From: DAOVXM01 sp963746255
GTDB taxonomy: Bacteria; Chloroflexota; Anaerolineae; Anaerolineales; UBA4823
Direction: 5' to 3'
DNA length: 64,000 nt
NCBI GenBank assembly: GCA_963746255.1
Contig: CAVVAJ010000007.1
Span: 806,001-870,000 of the forward strand
In this document: piece after piece, positions 54,706-63,064 of the stretch
Position numbering within the stretch: the stretch's first letter is position 1
Layout: every line of letters starts with the position of its first letter
Made by a program: the position numbers and the translations under genes
Notes under the pieces: generated by a model
Database searches by the model: none
What the model was told of the DNA's origin: nothing
What the model saw: the letters and a program-made list of their open reading frames with translations, nothing else

Positions 54706-54978
54706 ATGAATAGTTTCATAGATAAACTCCTCGGACGTGATTCAAGAAGCGCAGATCATGCCAAGGAACGCATGAAATTAGTGCTGATTAATGATCGCAC
54801 TGATATTTCGTCCCGCGATATGGAGAACCTAAAGGATGAGCTGATCGCAGTCATCTCACGATATATCGAGATAGATTCTTCTGCCGTCAATATTCAAATG
54901 TCTCATGAAGGACGAAAACAGCGTTTGATAGCGGATATCCCTCTCGCTGCGACGAGCCGGCGTCGGGTGCGCCAATAA
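54706..54978 (+). CDS. minE: Cell division topological specificity factor MinE
   Basis: MinE of 90 residues, the usual length. The N-terminal MinD-binding part contains the amphipathic MNSFIDKLLG and AKERMKLVLINDR. The dimerising C-terminal part includes LKDELIAVISRYIEID. The ATG at 54706 is preferred to the TTG at 54700, which overlaps the minD stop. MinE stimulates MinD ATPase and sets up pole-to-pole oscillation. Confidence 0.92.
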   Translation: MNSFIDKLLGRDSRSADHAKERMKLVLINDRTDISSRDMENLKDELIAVISRYIEIDSSAVNIQMSHEGRKQRLIADIPLAATSRRRVRQ

Positions 54979-55035
54979 AAACTGGCGGATATATTTGCTT
55001 GCACTTCCCCTATAGTATTTCTTTTTATATAAGAT

Positions 55036-56181
55036 ATGCGAACAGCTACCACTAGTTGGCGGTATTTTGATTTTTGGCTGCTTGGGGCGGTTGCCGTGTT
55101 AACGATCTTTGGCATCACCATGATCCGCTCTGCTGTTGCTGGGAATATCGAATTAACCACGGAAACCAATTTGGTTAATCGCCAGTTGATCTTTGCCGCC
55201 CTCGGATTGGCAGTTGTCCTGATCATGGCTTCAATCGATTACCATTTATGGGCTTCGATGAGCCGCACGCTTTACATTGCCACTGCGGTCACTTTGCTGG
55301 TGGTTAATGTTATCGGTAATGCTCTTTTTGGTTCTGCTCGCTGGTTCCAAACCGGGTTGATTTTAATCCAACCTTCTGAGTTCGCCAAGATAGTCGTCAT
55401 CATAGTCTTGGCGGATTTTTTCACTCGCCACGGTCAGGACACCCAAGGGTTTAAATTGATTTACCGCAGTTTCATCTATGCCATGGGTATTATGATTTGG
55501 ATAATACTGCAGCCCAATCTGAGCACCTCCATCGTGATCTTGGTAATCTGGTTGGCTTTGCTGTGGGCTAGCGGTCTTAAAGTAAGGACTTTGGTGTTCT
55601 TCTTGTTCATTGGTTTGGTCGCGGTCGCTCTTCTGATCCCATTACTCATCCAGATCGATGTCATTAAGGAGTACCAGATCAACCGTGTTTTGTCGTTTGT
55701 GTTTCCGGATCCAGAGGCACGCTTTGGCGATATATATAACATTCAACAAGCACTAATCAGCATCGGATCGGGCGGCTGGATTGGACAAGGGTATGGACAA
55801 GGGTCTCAAGTCCAGCTGCGGTTCTTAAAAGTCCGTTGGTCAGATTTTATTTTCTCAGCCATGGCTGAAGAGTTCGGCTTTGTTGGTACGGTATTGGTGA
55901 TCTTAGTGTTCTTGTTTATCATATTCCGCTGTTTGCGAACTGCTCGCTTAGCCCGGGATACTTTTGGTGCTATGATTGCATTTGGTGTCGCAACCATGCT
56001 CGCTTTTCAGGGTATAGTAAATATCGGGGTGAATCTCAATTTAATGCCGGCAACCGGTCTGACATTTCCATTTGTCAGCTATGGCGGCAGCTCGTTGCTC
56101 TCTGCCTTAATTGGCATTGGCTTGTGCCAAAGTGTTATACTACGGCACAAAGCTCTTGAATTATCCGCTGGGTCGGGGTAA
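55036..56181 (+). CDS. rodA: Rod shape-determining protein RodA (SEDS glycosyltransferase)
   Basis: Polytopic protein of 381 residues with about ten helices, of the SEDS family that polymerises lipid II. Motifs: SARWFQTGLILIQPSEFAKI, QPNLSTSIVIL, the large loop SIGSGGWIGQGYGQGSQVQLRFLKVRWSDFIF... (with the conserved EE pair AMAEEFGFVG), and FPFVSYGGSSLL. RodA rather than FtsW is chosen because of the cluster with mreBCD and mrdA. It lies 57 bases after minE. Confidence 0.93.
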   Translation: MRTATTSWRYFDFWLLGAVAVLTIFGITMIRSAVAGNIELTTETNLVNRQLIFAALGLAVVLIMASIDYHLWASMSRTLYIATAVTLLVVNVIGNALFGSARWFQTGLILIQPSEFAKIVVIIVLADFFTRHGQDTQGFKLIYRSFIYAMGIMIWIILQPNLSTSIVILVIWLALLWASGLKVRTLVFFLFIGLVAVALLIPLLIQIDVIKEYQINRVLSFVFPDPEARFGDIYNIQQALISIGSGGWIGQGYGQGSQVQLRFLKVRWSDFIFSAMAEEFGFVGTVLVILVFLFIIFRCLRTARLARDTFGAMIAFGVATMLAFQGIVNIGVNLNLMPATGLTFPFVSYGGSSLLSALIGIGLCQSVILRHKALELSAGSG

Positions 56182-56201
56182 ATAATTGAGAAGGACCATC
56201 C

Positions 56202-57710
56202 ATGAATACTCGCCATCCTCAACCTGCTCGCGTCCGCCTTGCCCCATCACCAACTGGTAGAGCCCACTTGGGGAATGGGCGTACAGCTCTGTATAACTAT
56301 TTGTTGGCTCGTCAATCTGGAGGGCAATTTATCCTCCGCATTGAAGACACAGATCAAAAAAGATATCAACCCAATGCCGAAGTCGAACTGATCGAGAGCC
56401 TGCGATCATTAGGGCTGGATTGGGATGAAGGCCCAGATCTGGGTGGCCCCCACGCCCCTTATCACCAATCTCAGCGTAAGCACATCTACCAGGAGTATGC
56501 TCAACAGTTGATTGCAGAAGGTCATGCATATTACTGTTTTTGTTCCTCTCCCCGTATTGCTGACCTGCGCAGGGAGCAGCAGCAGAACAAAGCACCCTTG
56601 CTTTATGATGGCCTTTGCCGCAATCTCGCCCCTGCTGAGGCATCCCGCAGGATCGCTGCGGGGGAACCCCACGTGGTCCGTTTTAGGACACCTAAAGAAG
56701 GTTCGATTACATCTGTCGACCTGCTGCGCGGGGAGATCACTGTCGAAAACAGGCTTCTGGACGACACCATCCTTGTGAAGTCGGATGGGCTCGCAGTCTA
56801 TCACCTGGCCGCGATGGTTGATGATCACTTAATGGAGATCACCCATGTCTTAAGAGGGGCGGAGTGGCTGCCGACATTCCCGCTGCACACCCACATTTAT
56901 CAAGCCTTCGGCTGGGAACAGCCGGTTTGGGTCCATCTGTCGCTTTTTCTGAAACCCAGCGGTAAAGGGAAAATGAGTAAGCGCGAAGCGATCGGCTTGC
57001 TAAACGACGGTTATTCAATTTTTATCAAAGACCTCTTAGATCTTGGCTATCTGCCTGAAGCCGTTATAAATTGGGTGGCTTTAATGGGATGGAGTTATGA
57101 TGACCATACTGAATTTTTTACTACCGCAGATTTAGTAGAAAAATTTTCTCTTGACCGCTTGAACCCCTCCCCAGCCGCGATTAATTTCAGCAAGCTTGAC
57201 CATTTCAATGGTTTGCACATCCGTAGTTTGTCCGTGGCTGATCTCACCACCCGGATCAAGCCGTATTTTCTCAAAGCGGGTTACACGGTTGCGGATGAAA
57301 CATTGGGACAGATTACCCCCATCATTCAAGAACGCTTAGTTACATTAGATGATGCCGTGGAGAAAGCAGGCTTCTTCTTTGAGGATACGGTTTCACCGAA
57401 GCCAAATGAATTAGTGGGTAAAAATATGACTCCTCTAGAGACACGCCTTGCAGCTATCCGGGCATATGAAATCTTGTTAGACTTACCGGTTTTATCTCAC
57501 CATACGGCGGAAGCGCCTCTGCGTGCCCTCGCCGATGACCTCGGTCTGAAAGCCGGACAGTTATTTGGGATCTTGCGAGTAGCTGTCACTGGACAGAAAG
57601 TGAGCCCACCACTCCTAGAAAGTATGGAAATTCTCGGCAAAGATCTTGTCCTGCAGCGACTGCAGAATGCGATCAGCCTATTAGCTACATTACCTCCAAC
57701 TGAAGTTTAG
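56202..57710 (+). CDS. gltX: Glutamyl-tRNA synthetase
   Basis: Class I aminoacyl-tRNA synthetase of 502 residues. The HIGH-like motif reads AHLGNGRT in LAPSPTGRAHLGNGRTALYN. The RIEDTDQKRY that follows is diagnostic for GluRS, and KMSKREA near residue 260 is the second signature. The C-terminal helical domain binds the anticodon. It lies 20 bases after rodA. It converges with glnS, so the window encodes separate enzymes for Glu and Gln charging. Confidence 0.96.
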   Translation: MNTRHPQPARVRLAPSPTGRAHLGNGRTALYNYLLARQSGGQFILRIEDTDQKRYQPNAEVELIESLRSLGLDWDEGPDLGGPHAPYHQSQRKHIYQEYAQQLIAEGHAYYCFCSSPRIADLRREQQQNKAPLLYDGLCRNLAPAEASRRIAAGEPHVVRFRTPKEGSITSVDLLRGEITVENRLLDDTILVKSDGLAVYHLAAMVDDHLMEITHVLRGAEWLPTFPLHTHIYQAFGWEQPVWVHLSLFLKPSGKGKMSKREAIGLLNDGYSIFIKDLLDLGYLPEAVINWVALMGWSYDDHTEFFTTADLVEKFSLDRLNPSPAAINFSKLDHFNGLHIRSLSVADLTTRIKPYFLKAGYTVADETLGQITPIIQERLVTLDDAVEKAGFFFEDTVSPKPNELVGKNMTPLETRLAAIRAYEILLDLPVLSHHTAEAPLRALADDLGLKAGQLFGILRVAVTGQKVSPPLLESMEILGKDLVLQRLQNAISLLATLPPTEV

Positions 57711-57734
57711 CTAACCAAGCTTACCGCAAAAGAC

Positions 57735-57764
57735 AACCATCCCGGTTATTTGTACGGGATGGTT
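57735..57764. terminator. Bidirectional terminator between gltX and glnS
   Basis: AACCATCCCG (57735-57744) pairs perfectly with CGGGATGGTT (57755-57764) around a 10-base loop. It lies 25 bases after the gltX stop. On the minus strand GTCTTTTG follows, so it may also serve glnS, although the glnS stop is about 110 bases away. Confidence 0.72.
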
Positions 57765-57874
57765 TCGTGTTCCATAGAGTGTTGTCGTGCGCTGGAGCAG
57801 CTTATTGCCCCGGTCTTATCCGAAAATCAGAGCGCGGCTGATAGCCGTTATCCGACCTGACCCTGCTTTCCCAA

Positions 57875-59583
57875 TTACTGCTGGGTATTTCGTCTTTGCT
57901 CAATTCTTGCCCAGGTGTCTCTCAACTGTACAGTGCGGTTGAATACCAATTTATGTTCGCTGGAATCTGGATCGACGCAGAAATATCCTTGCCTCTCGAA
58001 CTGGAAGAAATCTCCATATTTTGCTGTCGCTAAGCTTGGTTCTAATAAGACGTTTTCAAGAATCTCCAGTGAGTCCGGGTTGATATTATAGGTGAAGTCC
58101 TCGCCTTCGGGTGCATCATTGGGATCAGCGTTCTTGAACAAGCGGTCATAGAGACGTACTTCGGCAGGTATTGCGCGCTGGCCGGATACCCAGTGTAGTG
58201 TAGCCTTGACCTTTCGCCCATCCGGTGCATCTCCCCCACGTGTATCAGGGTCATAGGTACAGTGCAGCTCGCTTACGTTACCATGCTCATCTTTGACATA
58301 ATCATGGCAGCGGATGAAATAAGCATATCGCAAGCGGACTTCTCGTCCTGGAGCCAACCGGAAGTATTTCTTTGGGGGCTCGGCTCGAAAATCGTCTTGT
58401 TCGATATAAATAACCTTTGAAAAAGGTACCATCCGGGTACCCATGTCTTCATCCTCAGGATTATTGATCGCCACCATCTCCTCAACCATATCATCTGGGT
58501 AGTTATCGATGACCACCTTTAGTGGTTTTAGCACACCCATACGTCTCGGTGCGCTCTTGTTCAGATCCTGCCGCAGGACATATTCGAGCAGGGCGATATC
58601 GGCGATACTATCGTTTCTGGCAACCCCAACCCGGTCCGTAAACTCCCGGATTGCTTCAGGTGTGTAGCCGCGCCGCCTCAGCCCGGATAGTGTCGGCATA
58701 CGCGGGTCATCCCAACCGTTAACATACCCTTCTTGTACCAAGTTCAGCAGCTTCCTCTTACTTAGCAGCGTGTAGCTTAAGTTCAGTCTGGCGAATTCAA
58801 TCTGCTGAGGATGATAGATCTCCAAATTATCCACGAACCAGTCATATAGCGGTCGGTGATCCTGAAATTCAAGCGTGCACAACGAGTGTGTAATCCCCTC
58901 AATCGAGTCGGATTGCCCATGTGCGAAATCATACATGGGATATATGGACCATTTATCACCTGTGCGGTGATGCGACTCATGCAGGATGCGGTAGAGCACA
59001 GGGTCACGCATATTGAGATTCCCGGACCCCATGTCGATTTTCGCCCGCAGAACCCGCGAGCCGTCAGGGTATTCACCATTCTTCATACGCTTGAAAAGCT
59101 CGCGATTCTCTTCAATCGTACGGTTGCGGTATGGGCTCTCTTTCCCAGGCTCGGTGAGTGTGCCGCGGTGAGCGCGTATTTCCTCCGCAGATAAATCGTC
59201 GACATATGCTTTCCCGATATTGATTAACTCAAGTGCCCATTCATATAATTGGTCGAAATAATCCGAGGCATAGTACTCGCGCTCCTCCCAATCATACCCA
59301 AGCCAACGGATATCTTCTTTGATCAATTCCACGTATTCCACTTCTTCTTTAGATGGGTTAGTATCATCAAAACGCAGGTTGCATTTTCCGCCGAATTCTT
59401 TCGCCACGCCGAAGTTCAGCGCGATCGATTTCGCATGCCCGATATGCAAATAACCGTTCGGTTCGGGGGGAATCGTGTCTGGACACGACCATCGAATTTT
59501 CCGGTTTGATTGTCATTGATGATGATCTCTCGGATGAAGTCTCGTCCGCTGCTCGCTTCGTTTGTGCTGTTCTCATTCGTCAT
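57875..59583 (-). CDS. glnS: Glutaminyl-tRNA synthetase, frameshifted near the 5' end
   Basis: Class I synthetase for direct glutaminylation of tRNA-Gln. The intact 3' frame (57875-59449) encodes HIGHAKSIALNFG, FDDTNP, DFAHGQSDSIEGITHSLCTLEF, VLSKRKL-like LLSKRKLLNLV and the beta-barrel anticodon domains. The N-terminal 40 codons, from the ATG at 59583, lie in another frame (SSGRDFIREIIINDNQTGKF...RVQTRFPP). The join is in the G-run at 59465-59470, which needs a seventh G to read PPEPNGYLHIGH. Full length would be about 569 residues. A base-count error is the likeliest cause. The divergent tRNA-Gln lies 234 bases upstream. Confidence 0.93.
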
Positions 59584-59779
59584 AGCTGATCCTATATTTG
59601 CTCTACCGATAGGGATATTTTTGAAAACGATTTAGGATAAACCACGAATCGTTTATTGTTGGGCTGATTGCGGCTTATTATATCAAACCTATAAGTTCTC
59701 TTTCTTCGCCAGAACGATTATCGTCTGAAAACAGATACCAGCAGACCTATTCAAGAATCATTCTGCAGATGGGGTAAAT

Positions 59780-59808
59780 TTGACGGCGAGTTCTGACGAT
59801 GGTAAAAT
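59780..59808 (+). promoter_or_regulatory. Sigma-70-type promoter for tRNA-Gln
   Basis: TTGACG (59780-59785), a 17-bp spacer and TAAAAT (59803-59808). The tRNA begins 9 bases after the -10, as expected for a stable-RNA promoter. Confidence 0.72.
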
Positions 59809-59817
59809 GTTCGCTGG

Positions 59818-59888
59818 TGGGGGCTCGTCTAATGGTAGGACAGCGGACTCTGAATCCGTATGTGGAGGTTCGACTCCTCCGCCCCCAG
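59818..59888 (+). tRNA. tRNA-Gln (anticodon CTG)
   Basis: A 71-base cloverleaf. The acceptor stem is TGGGGGC (59818-59824) with GCCCCCA (59881-59887) and discriminator G59888. The anticodon stem is GCGGA/TCCGT with loop CTCTGAA and anticodon CTG. The T arm is GGAGG-TTCGACT-CCTCC. CCA is not encoded. It is divergent from glnS, whose product charges it. Confidence 0.95.
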
Positions 59889-59892
59889 CTAA

Positions 59893-59921
59893 ATCGCTTT
59901 GAGGATAATCCTTGAAGCGAT
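59893..59921 (+). terminator. Hairpin after tRNA-Gln
   Basis: ATCGCTT (59893-59899) pairs with AAGCGAT (59915-59921), and AGGA (59902-59905) with TCCT (59909-59912), with a TG/TG internal mismatch and loop TAA. It starts 4 bases after the tRNA. TATCGTTT follows, a weak T-tract. Probable terminator or 3'-processing signal. Confidence 0.55.
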
Positions 59922-60214
59922 ATCGTTTAACTGCACTGTCCTATGTGTCGCGTACCACATATATACAAGGTAAGTGGGCACCAACTATTTCGGCTTATTG
60001 CATTTACGTAAGTTGCTATCTCGAGTCATCTCCGGGGCATTACGAGAGGGGCACCGCCCTTAACATCTCAGTTTACCCAGATAATAGTTCGCCGTATTAC
60101 CATAGATAGTACAATTACCGCTGTTCTAACCGAATCCAAACCCGTTCAGCACTCTATTCGAAATCTAACCGTTTCCTTCGCGCCATATTCACCAGGACTA
60201 TCTTTCCAGCCCAT
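59922..60214. other. Intergenic stretch without a supported gene
   Basis: Between the tRNA-Gln hairpin and the next frame I see no credible gene. The longest frame (about 65 codons, 59912-60109) has no ribosome binding site and no protein-like composition. No repeat, promoter or RNA element is evident. Confidence 0.5.
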
Positions 60215-60478
60215 TTGAGCATTCTGACGGATAACGAACTTGTCTTGGTCAGTGGTGGTGAGCAAGCACACTGGCGCAGCCAGCGGCGTTATGGTGGGGT
60301 TTGGACATATGTTCCATTATCCATGATTGGCCACGTTTCTACAGTCGAATATTCCAAAGACTTGCTCATCCTGAAGTATGATCTCGTAAATGGAGAATCT
60401 TTGATCAGTAAGTACAGGATTGGGAACCAAGCTGAGGTTGTGTGGTTTATCCAAGACAACAAATCCCTTCTTGTATGA
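60215..60478 (+). CDS. Small hypothetical protein, PH-like
   Basis: An 87-codon frame from a TTG; no ATG is available and no ribosome binding site precedes it, so the start is uncertain. The protein has alternating beta-type segments: ELVLVSGGEQAHWRSQRRYGGVWTYVPLSMIGHVSTVEYSKDLLILKYDL. This resembles small bacterial PH-like domains in which a Tyr-Gly-Gly-x-Trp turn leads into a membrane or protein-binding barrel. The resemblance is by eye only. It may be the 3' end of a broken gene, since the frame stays open upstream to 60110. Confidence 0.4.
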   Translation: MSILTDNELVLVSGGEQAHWRSQRRYGGVWTYVPLSMIGHVSTVEYSKDLLILKYDLVNGESLISKYRIGNQAEVVWFIQDNKSLLV

Positions 60479-60629
60479 TATATATTAAATCGTGACGGTT
60501 GGAATAGTATCCAAGGTTTCTCGATTTGAGTTTCTTCGCGAAACACTGACAACTTGCGTGGCATAGAAGAATTTGAAGGAATCAACGCGAACACTCAACC
60601 AATATCGCATTAAAATGGTAAGTTAATTA

Positions 60630-60751
60630 CTGGGAGTCCGTCAAATTTGGTTGTTAAGTAAGCATAGAGTGTAGACGGAACACTTTAAGCTTTGTCAAGG
60701 GCAGATTAACTCTGAGATAACTTGGAACTTTCATCCTTGACAAAGCACTAG
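60630..60751 (+). repeat. Dispersed 122-bp two-hairpin repeat, copy 2
   Basis: Collinear with copies 1 and 3 without gaps. The left end (CTGGGA) is degenerate; the right end is CACTAG (60746-60751). Hairpin 1 arms are CCGTC (60638-60642) and GACGG (60674-60678), with a 31-base loop. Hairpin 2 arms are GCTTTGTCAAGG (60689-60700) and CCTTGACAAAGC (60735-60746), with a 34-base loop. It lies just before the TfoX-like gene (start 60769). Confidence 0.9.
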
Positions 60752-60768
60752 TCAGATCAGGAGATCGC

Positions 60769-61101
60769 ATGGCATATGATGAGCAGCTGGCAACGAGAAT
60801 CACAGATCTGCTTCAGGATCGGTCGGACCTGATTGAGAAGAAGATGTTTGGCGGTATCGGCTATCTGGTGAGAGGGAATATGGCTTGCGGTGTGACTGGT
60901 GGAGACTTGATCGTTCGGGTCGGAAAAGAGGACTATGAACCTGCGCTTGCCAAAGAATTTACCGAACCGTTTGACATGACGGGCAGGGCGATGACAGGCT
61001 GGGTTGTTGTCACCCAAGCAGGGATTAGAACAGATGATGACCTACGTGAGTGGGTGGGTTGGGGTGTGCGGTTTGCACTGTCCCTGCCCCCTAAGGTATA
61101 G
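60769..61101 (+). CDS. TfoX N-terminal-domain protein
   Basis: Protein of 110 residues matching the TfoX/Sxy N-terminal domain: MAYDEQLATRITDLL, then KKMFGGIGYLVRGNMACGV and LIVRVGKEDYEPAL. It ends in MTGWVVVTQAGIRTDDDLREWVGWGVRFALSLPPK. Small stand-alone members are common in many phyla and usually not competence regulators; the role here is unknown. AGGAG lies 6 bases before the ATG, 18 bases after the end of repeat copy 2. Confidence 0.9.
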   Translation: MAYDEQLATRITDLLQDRSDLIEKKMFGGIGYLVRGNMACGVTGGDLIVRVGKEDYEPALAKEFTEPFDMTGRAMTGWVVVTQAGIRTDDDLREWVGWGVRFALSLPPKV

Positions 61102-61190
61102 GTTAACCGCATCAGGTTACTTACATGTCTTGGGTAGACATGGTTATAAGCTCCTTTGGATATTTACTAACCGAGTGTCGGGAGGGAACC

Positions 61191-62033
61191 GTGAATAACG
61201 ATCTAGCAGACGGCGATGTAAAGAAGGTCTTCAGCTACCCGTTTACCACCGCAAACTGGCAGCGAAAATTTGTGATCGGCAGCCTCGTGACCTTGCCGAG
61301 CTTGCTCATCCCAATATTGCCAGCAGTCTTCTTATTTGGTTATTATGCCCGTATCTTTAAGGATATCGTCGTTCGAAAAGCTGGACCATCCTTGCCTGCC
61401 TGGGATGACTGGGAGACGCTTTTTGTGGACGGTCTGCGGGTGTTCGGGATCTGGATTATCTATTTCCTGCCTGGGATACTCTTGTTTGGTTTCAGCTACC
61501 TGATATTGTTTTTTGTAGCCCTGTTTGACTCCTTCGCAAGTTCTGCTGGTATACAAGTTCTGCTGCCATTTTTTGGGATGACAGGGATGATGGGCTTTTT
61601 GGGGTTAGCCATCCTGTATTTTCTTGCGATCAGTTTTATAATGCCTGTTGCGACCGGTCACGCAATTATTAATGAGAATTATTTCGCTGGCTTCCATATC
61701 GGCGCCTGGTGGCCGATTCTGAAGGCAAATCTCCTTGGTTTCTTCATATCCATGGTGATCCTGCTTGGACTCGTCATGGTGACCCAGTTCTTGGTGCAGT
61801 TCCTTTACTTCACTATATTTCTGTGTTGTCTGATTCCATTAATTCTTAGCCCTGTGCTTTTCTATATCACAATCATTGCTGCACCTCTGTTTGGGCGCAA
61901 CTATCTCGAGGGCGTTGCGGAAAGCCTTGGCGATCAAACATCAGGGGCAAGCTTTCTAGCTTGGAAGAAATATATTTGTATTGTAATATTCCCAGTAGTC
62001 AAGAATGGAGTTGTCAATGTCGGCAGGTTATGA
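61191..62033 (+). CDS. DUF4013-like polytopic membrane protein
   Basis: Membrane protein of about 280 residues. The GTG at 61191 is chosen because GGGAGG lies 5 bases upstream; a longer frame starts at 61125. The N-terminus DVKKVFSYPFTTANWQRKFVIGSLVTLPSLLIPILPAVFLFGYYARIF and the PSLPAWDDWETLFVDGLRVFGI loop are typical of DUF4013. Six to seven helices follow. The family function is unknown. The next gene overlaps its 3' end by 17 bases. Confidence 0.83.
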   Translation: MNNDLADGDVKKVFSYPFTTANWQRKFVIGSLVTLPSLLIPILPAVFLFGYYARIFKDIVVRKAGPSLPAWDDWETLFVDGLRVFGIWIIYFLPGILLFGFSYLILFFVALFDSFASSAGIQVLLPFFGMTGMMGFLGLAILYFLAISFIMPVATGHAIINENYFAGFHIGAWWPILKANLLGFFISMVILLGLVMVTQFLVQFLYFTIFLCCLIPLILSPVLFYITIIAAPLFGRNYLEGVAESLGDQTSGASFLAWKKYICIVIFPVVKNGVVNVGRL

Positions 62034-62718
62034 TTTCGAAAGATCCTGGCTGGATAAGTTTGATACCTGTTTACAGGAAACCGTAAGCGATGATATCCGT
62101 CAGCAGATCATGGCTGGAAGTCAGAGTCTATCTGCGGCATCCGATCGTAATGTGGTTATTCACTGGACTCAAACTGCGCTGGATCGCTTAGATAGGCTTG
62201 TAAACGAACCACAGAAGCGTTCAGTGCTGACAGGCTGTGCTTGCCGTTATCCCCAGGCTGGTTTGCTGCCGATCAGGGAACACTATCAGCTAACTGGGGA
62301 TATTGCTGCTGCTCACAGCATGCTCCAGGCTCAGTTTGAGTCAATGCTGCGGGACACTCTCTCCTTGGATGAAACACTTATTGCCAAGATCGTTGAATTG
62401 GGCTGGGGTTCCGCGGGTGTCATCGAATCGGACCGTATTATCGCTACCAAGATACCCAAGAGCGGTTATCTAGTCGAATATATGCAAACTTCCGATCCAG
62501 AACAGAGGCGCCAGCTTTATTGTCACTGCCCACGTATTCGGGCGAGCCTGAGTACTTCGACCAGGATTTCCCCGACGTACTGCTACTGCGGGGCTGGTTT
62601 TTACCAAGGAATTTGGGAAGAGATCCTCCAGCAGCCGGTTAGGGTCGAGGTCCTGGAGAGTGTCTTGGGAGGCGGCGATGTCTGTAAGATCGCCATTTAC
62701 TTTCCCCCTGGGCTGTAG
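62017..62718 (+). CDS. Cys-rich protein of unknown function (DUF6144-like)
   Basis: Soluble protein of 233 residues starting at the ATG at 62017, which has GGAG 6 bases upstream. It has paired cysteines at four places: LTGCACRYP, YCHCPRI, TYCYCGAGFY and DVCKIAIYF. The C-terminal block YCGAGFYQGIWEEILQQPVRVEVLESVLGGGDVCKIAIYFPPGL has the layout of DUF6144 and 4-vinyl-reductase-like domains, where Cys and His bind a metal or small ligand. The match is by pattern only. It overlaps the upstream DUF4013-like gene, implying coupled translation. Confidence 0.7.
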   Translation: MSAGYDFERSWLDKFDTCLQETVSDDIRQQIMAGSQSLSAASDRNVVIHWTQTALDRLDRLVNEPQKRSVLTGCACRYPQAGLLPIREHYQLTGDIAAAHSMLQAQFESMLRDTLSLDETLIAKIVELGWGSAGVIESDRIIATKIPKSGYLVEYMQTSDPEQRRQLYCHCPRIRASLSTSTRISPTYCYCGAGFYQGIWEEILQQPVRVEVLESVLGGGDVCKIAIYFPPGL

Positions 62719-62779
62719 CTGGATCACTATAAGCCAGCCCTAGGGGCATATAGGTCATTGTTAAACTGTGGAGGTATTA

Positions 62780-63010
62780 ATGAACAGCCAAGCGAAAAAG
62801 TGGTCTGATTTCTCAACATCCCAACAAGTACTGGGCATATTGCTTGGGATCTTGCAGGTATCCTTGTTTGCTGCTGCGGTTTACGATATCTTAAAACGGC
62901 CAGCAGATCAAATCAATCGACCGAAAACCTTCTGGTTGGCAGTTTCATTGGTTAATTTTGTCGGCCCAATATCGTATTTTCTATTTGGTCGTAAACGCTC
63001 ATGTTGCTAA
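62780..63010 (+). CDS. PLDc_N-like small membrane protein
   Basis: Protein of 76 residues, starting at an ATG with GGAGGT five bases upstream. It has two helices (VLGILLGILQVSLFAAAVYDIL and TFWLAVSLVNFVGPISYFLFG) joined by the short loop KRPADQINRPK. This is the PLDc_N (phospholipase D nuclease N-terminal) hairpin layout, found alone in many small proteins. It ends in CC. Part of the bracketed five-gene segment. Confidence 0.8.
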   Translation: MNSQAKKWSDFSTSQQVLGILLGILQVSLFAAAVYDILKRPADQINRPKTFWLAVSLVNFVGPISYFLFGRKRSCC

Positions 63011-63064
63011 TCTGTTGACCCAGACTATTATCAAAAATACAACATCGATCAACTGATTGGCAAT

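Noticed and set aside
59912..60109. 65-codon frame after tRNA-Gln as a gene
   Set aside because: No ribosome binding site, irregular composition and no recognisable family features; its start overlaps the tRNA-Gln hairpin.
60769..61101. TfoX-like gene as evidence of a competence system
   Set aside because: Only the N-terminal domain is present and no competence genes lie nearby; such small proteins are widespread in non-competent bacteria.
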